A stretch of 64,000 bases of DNA, from assembly GCF_017921975.2 (NCBI RefSeq), contig NZ_JAGEMO020000023.1, forward strand, positions 62,001 through 126,000. The letters are read 5' to 3'. The notes under the pieces are model-generated. The model was not told where the DNA came from. It made no database searches and saw nothing but the letters and a program-made list of their open reading frames with translations. The position numbers and the translations under genes are program-made. Within the stretch, counting starts at the first letter, position 1, and every line of letters starts with the position of its first letter. Below, in pieces: positions 60,696 to 64,000 of the stretch. The stretch is from Hymenobacter terricola. Its GTDB lineage: Bacteria; Bacteroidota; Bacteroidia; Cytophagales; Hymenobacteraceae.

Positions 60696-63600
60696 ATGAA
60701 GTACTGGAAAGGAATTGAGGAACTGGAAAGCGCCCCGGAGTTCATGCAATCGGCCTTCGCCGAATTCATGCCGGTCAAGGAAAGCCACGAGAGCAGCGAT
60801 GCTACTTCGGCTCCCCGCCGCGACTTCCTCAAGCTAATGGGTTTTGGTGTGGCTGCGGCTACGTTGGCTTCGTGCGAGACTCCGGTCCGCAAAGCCATTC
60901 CGTATCTGAACAAGCCCGAAGAAGTTGACCCGGCTATTTCCAACTTCTACGCTTCTACCTACTTCACGGGCTCGGACTACAACGCCGTACTGGTGAAAGC
61001 CCGCGATGGCCGGCCAATTAAGTTGGAAGGCAACCCCGAGTCGCCAATTACGCGCGGTGGCCTCTCGGCCCGAGCTCAAGCCGCAGTGCTGAGCTTGTAT
61101 GATGGTGGCCGCCTGCAGCATTTTGCTGTAAAGAAGAATAACAGCCACGAAAAAGTGGAGTTGCCCGCGTTCGACCGCGAGGTGCGCAGCAAACTGGCTG
61201 CCACGACCGGCCGCATTGCCATCGTATCACCGACAATCATCAGCCCCAGCACTAAAAAGGCCATTGCTGAGTTTGCTACCCGCTACCCCAGCACCACGCA
61301 CGTTATGTACGATGCGCAGTCGGCCTCAGGCCTGCTGCAAGCCAATAACGGGGTGCTGCCTGCTTACGATTTCAGTAAGGCCAATGTCATCGTGAGCCTC
61401 GGGGCCGATTTCCTCGGTACCTGGATTTCGCCGGTGGAATATGCCAAGCAGTACGTGGTGAACCGCAAGGTGAGCAGCACCAAGCGCACGATGTCGCGCC
61501 ACTTCCAGTTTGAAACGGCGATGTCACTGACCGGGTCCAACGCCGATGTGCGTGTGCCGGTGAAGCCTTCGGAAATAGGCGCCGTAGCGCTGGCCCTATA
61601 CAACGCAGTCGGTGGCAACGGCGGTTCGTCGTCTTACACCAACCCGCAACTGACCAAAGCCGCGGCTGAGTTGTCCGCCAATCGTGGCAGCAGCCTCGTG
61701 GTATCGGGCTCGAACGACCCGGCCGTGCAGGCGCTGGTGGCTGCCATCAACCAGACCTTGGGCAACCTCGGGACAACAGTTGACCTGACTGCTCCCAGCA
61801 ATGTGCGGCAAGGCGACGATGCCCGCATGGCTGCGCTTGTTAATGAGATGAATAATGGCACCGTTGGAGCTGTCATCTTCTATAACGCTAACCCGGTTTA
61901 CAATCACCCGCTGGCAGAAAAAGTGAAGTCGGGCATCGCCAAAGTGCCGCTGACCATTTCGCTGAACGACCGTTTGGATGAAACCGGTAGCCTTTGCCAG
62001 TACGCCGCTCCCGACAGCCACTGGCTGGAATCGTGGAATGACTTTGAGCCCAAGCGCGGCTACCTGAGCTTGTCGCAGCCGGTTATTACGCCGCTGTTTG
62101 CCACGCGTCAGGCCCAGGAAAGCCTATTGCATTGGGCTGGCAATAACACCACTTACTACAAATACCTGCGTGCCAACTGGCGCGGAGTAACCCCCACCGA
62201 TGCTGCCTGGGACAAGGCCGTGCACGATGGTGTTGCCACTGGCACCGCTCTCCCTGCCGCTCCGGCCATGCTGATGGCTGCTTTGAGCCCCGCAGTTGCC
62301 GCTTCCCAAATCAGTGGTGCCGCAAAGCCTAGCGGCATTGAGTTGGCACTGTATGAGAAAGTAGGGTTGAGCGCTACTGGCTGCGAAGCCAATAACCCCT
62401 TCCTTCAGGAACTACCCGACCCGATTTCGAAAGCTACCTGGGGCAACTACCTCGCCGTGCCGCGCAAGATGGCCGTCGAGAATAAGTGGGAACAAGGCGA
62501 CGTCATCAAGGTTACGGCTAACGGCCACAGTGTTGAGCTACCGGTGCTGATTCAGCCCGGCCAGACAAATGGTACGGTGAGCATTGCCCTCGGCTACGGC
62601 CGGACGCAAGCCGGTAAGGCCGGTGACAAAGTAGGGGAGAATGCTGCTCCACTGGCGATGACGGCCAATGGTATTCAGTATATGAACGTGGTGACGCTGG
62701 CTAAGACCGATGCCACGTCGCCCATTGCTCAGACCCAGACGCACCAGACGCTGATGGACCGCAAGCCCGTAGTTCAGGAAAATACGCTGGCTAAGTATAA
62801 GGAGAATCCCAAAGAAGTAACCGAATACGAAAAAGTCGCCACGCCTGACGGCTTGGAAGCCCCGGGTAAAGTCTCGCTGTGGCAGGATTACCAATACAAC
62901 AACCACCACTGGGGCATGGCTGTGGACCTCAACTCCTGCATCGGCTGCGGCTCTTGCGTGATTGGGTGCCAGGCCGAGAACAACATTGCCGTAGTAGGCA
63001 AGCAGCAGGTAATTAACCGCCGCGAGATGCACTGGATGCGCATTGACCGCTACTACAGCTCGGATACCCACAAGGACTCGTTCGATACCAAAGGCAAGGT
63101 GGCTACCTACGCTGCCATGGAAGACCCGTCGGAAAACCCGCAGGTGATTTTCCAGCCGATGATGTGCCAGCAGTGCAACCACGCTCCCTGCGAAACGGTA
63201 TGCCCGGTACTGGCTACCACGCACAGCTCGGAAGGCATCAACCAGATGACCTACAACCGCTGCATCGGCACCCGCTATTGCGCCAACAACTGCCCATATA
63301 AAGTGCGTCGCTTCAACTGGTTCTCGTACTACTCCAATGAGAAGTTTGAAACCGTAAACGGCCACATGTTCACCGACCTTGGCCGCATGGTGCTGAACCC
63401 GGATGTAACGGTTCGCGCCCGTGGGGTGATGGAGAAATGCACGTTCTGCATCCAGCGCATTCAGTTGGGCAAGCTCGAAGCCAAAAAGCAAAAGCGCCGC
63501 CCGAAAGATGGTGAGATTGTGACGGCCTGCGCCCAGTCGTGCCCCACCGAGGCCATCGTCTTCGGCGATATGCGCGACCCGGAAAGCCGCATCAGCAAGC

Positions 63601-63728
63601 TCCTCCGCCGCGAGGATGGCGAACGCGCCTTCCATTCGCTCGATTCCATCAACGTGCAGCCGAACGTGACGTACCTGACGAAGATTCGGAATTCCGAGTC
63701 GGAGTTCTTCGCTAAAGAAAACGCTTAA
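60696..63728 (+). CDS. actB: Alternative complex III subunit B, iron-sulfur/molybdopterin-like
   Basis: Largest ACIII subunit, 1010 residues, a fusion of a molybdopterin-oxidoreductase-like region without the cofactor and a C-terminal ferredoxin-like part. N-terminal twin-arginine signal RRDFLK at 41-46, followed by ATLASC with a possible lipid Cys60. The C-terminal part has clusters CIGCGSCVIGC (748-758), CNHAPCETVC, CIGTRYCANNC, and CTFC...CAQSC, enough for several Fe-S centres. Together with ActA and the NrfD-type ActC it transfers electrons from quinol. The gene order actA-actB-actC is standard. Confidence 0.92.
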   Translation: MKYWKGIEELESAPEFMQSAFAEFMPVKESHESSDATSAPRRDFLKLMGFGVAAATLASCETPVRKAIPYLNKPEEVDPAISNFYASTYFTGSDYNAVLVKARDGRPIKLEGNPESPITRGGLSARAQAAVLSLYDGGRLQHFAVKKNNSHEKVELPAFDREVRSKLAATTGRIAIVSPTIISPSTKKAIAEFATRYPSTTHVMYDAQSASGLLQANNGVLPAYDFSKANVIVSLGADFLGTWISPVEYAKQYVVNRKVSSTKRTMSRHFQFETAMSLTGSNADVRVPVKPSEIGAVALALYNAVGGNGGSSSYTNPQLTKAAAELSANRGSSLVVSGSNDPAVQALVAAINQTLGNLGTTVDLTAPSNVRQGDDARMAALVNEMNNGTVGAVIFYNANPVYNHPLAEKVKSGIAKVPLTISLNDRLDETGSLCQYAAPDSHWLESWNDFEPKRGYLSLSQPVITPLFATRQAQESLLHWAGNNTTYYKYLRANWRGVTPTDAAWDKAVHDGVATGTALPAAPAMLMAALSPAVAASQISGAAKPSGIELALYEKVGLSATGCEANNPFLQELPDPISKATWGNYLAVPRKMAVENKWEQGDVIKVTANGHSVELPVLIQPGQTNGTVSIALGYGRTQAGKAGDKVGENAAPLAMTANGIQYMNVVTLAKTDATSPIAQTQTHQTLMDRKPVVQENTLAKYKENPKEVTEYEKVATPDGLEAPGKVSLWQDYQYNNHHWGMAVDLNSCIGCGSCVIGCQAENNIAVVGKQQVINRREMHWMRIDRYYSSDTHKDSFDTKGKVATYAAMEDPSENPQVIFQPMMCQQCNHAPCETVCPVLATTHSSEGINQMTYNRCIGTRYCANNCPYKVRRFNWFSYYSNEKFETVNGHMFTDLGRMVLNPDVTVRARGVMEKCTFCIQRIQLGKLEAKKQKRRPKDGEIVTACAQSCPTEAIVFGDMRDPESRISKLLRREDGERAFHSLDSINVQPNVTYLTKIRNSESEFFAKENA

Positions 63729-63739
63729 CTTATAAGACT

Positions 63740-64000
63740 ATGCAGCACGTATCAGCCGTACGCGAGCCGCTCGTAACTGGCGGCAAGACGTTACACGACG
63801 TCACGCAAGACATCTGCTATCAGGTTGAAGCCAAACCCAACATTCGTTGGATGGCGGCCCTGAGCGTAGCCTTGTTCTTCCTGGGAGTGTTCTTCTACTC
63901 GGTGTACCGTACCGTGTGGTACGGCATCGGGGAGTGGGGCCTGAACAAAACCGTGAACTGGGCCTGGGACATTACCAACTTCGTATGGTGGGTTGGTATC
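63740..64000 (+). CDS. actC: Alternative complex III subunit C, NrfD/PsrC-like, 3' end outside window
   Basis: Starts at ATG 63740, 11 bp after actB, and runs to the window edge, so 87 residues are seen (MQHVSAVREPLVTGGKTLHDV). The only membrane segment visible is near 38-58 (WMAALSVALFFLGVFFYSVY). The full family has about 450 residues and ten membrane helices, with the quinol-binding site. Identity comes from position in the act operon and the N-terminal style. Confidence 0.85.
   Translation, partial: MQHVSAVREPLVTGGKTLHDVTQDICYQVEAKPNIRWMAALSVALFFLGVFFYSVYRTVWYGIGEWGLNKTVNWAWDITNFVWWVGI

Overview
The window looks like chromosomal DNA of a GC-rich member of the Bacteroidetes, most likely Hymenobacter or a close Cytophagales relative. 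Three things point that way: three SusC/SusD outer-membrane pairs, promoter-like elements of the Bacteroidetes type (TTTG, about 19-21 bp, TAnnTTTG), and the start of an alternative complex III operon. The genus call is inference from protein style and base composition. No rRNA, tRNA, CRISPR array, insertion sequence or prophage was seen.

Layout. 1-4278 (minus) holds a SusC/SusD pair, and 5269-10257 (plus) a second pair, diverging from a 990-bp gene-free region. 10355-11432 is prfB with its programmed +1 frameshift. 11674-14134 is a zinc-domain protein, a CHASE3-type histidine kinase and a single-domain response regulator. rnhB, a small acidic protein, a probable small RNA and a Nudix hydrolase follow. 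16179-21378 reads as an operon of plsC, gatC, a large membrane-TPR protein, an ABC ATPase and a PduO-type adenosyltransferase. 21500-25539 carries ilvE, gcvT, comB, a MazG-like gene and dtd. 25626-32210 has a membrane glycosyltransferase-like protein, a FadL-type porin with a GDSL lipoprotein, a small lipoprotein and an FAD-linked oxidase. 32216-38138 joins mltG and a RamB-type regulator (minus) to divergent aceB and aceA (plus), a glyoxylate-shunt locus with its likely local regulator. Then come rnd, the third SusC/SusD pair, an SPFH protein, small unknowns, queA, a lipoprotein-type methyltransferase, priA, a DUF255 thioredoxin protein, a GSCFA protein with a very long basic tail, and rpsF-rpsR-rplI. 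The window ends in actA-actB-actC.

The most unusual structure is not in the genes. At least ten intergenic spaces contain degenerate short tandem repeats of period 7 or 8 bp. They are often folded into inverted repeats, sit directly before start codons, and are nearly free of G on the coding strand. They form the start or stop of several genes. A second repeat class is long palindromes that begin exactly at stop codons. A third observation is a candidate small RNA of about 140 nt near 15.2-15.3 kb with its own promoter and terminator.
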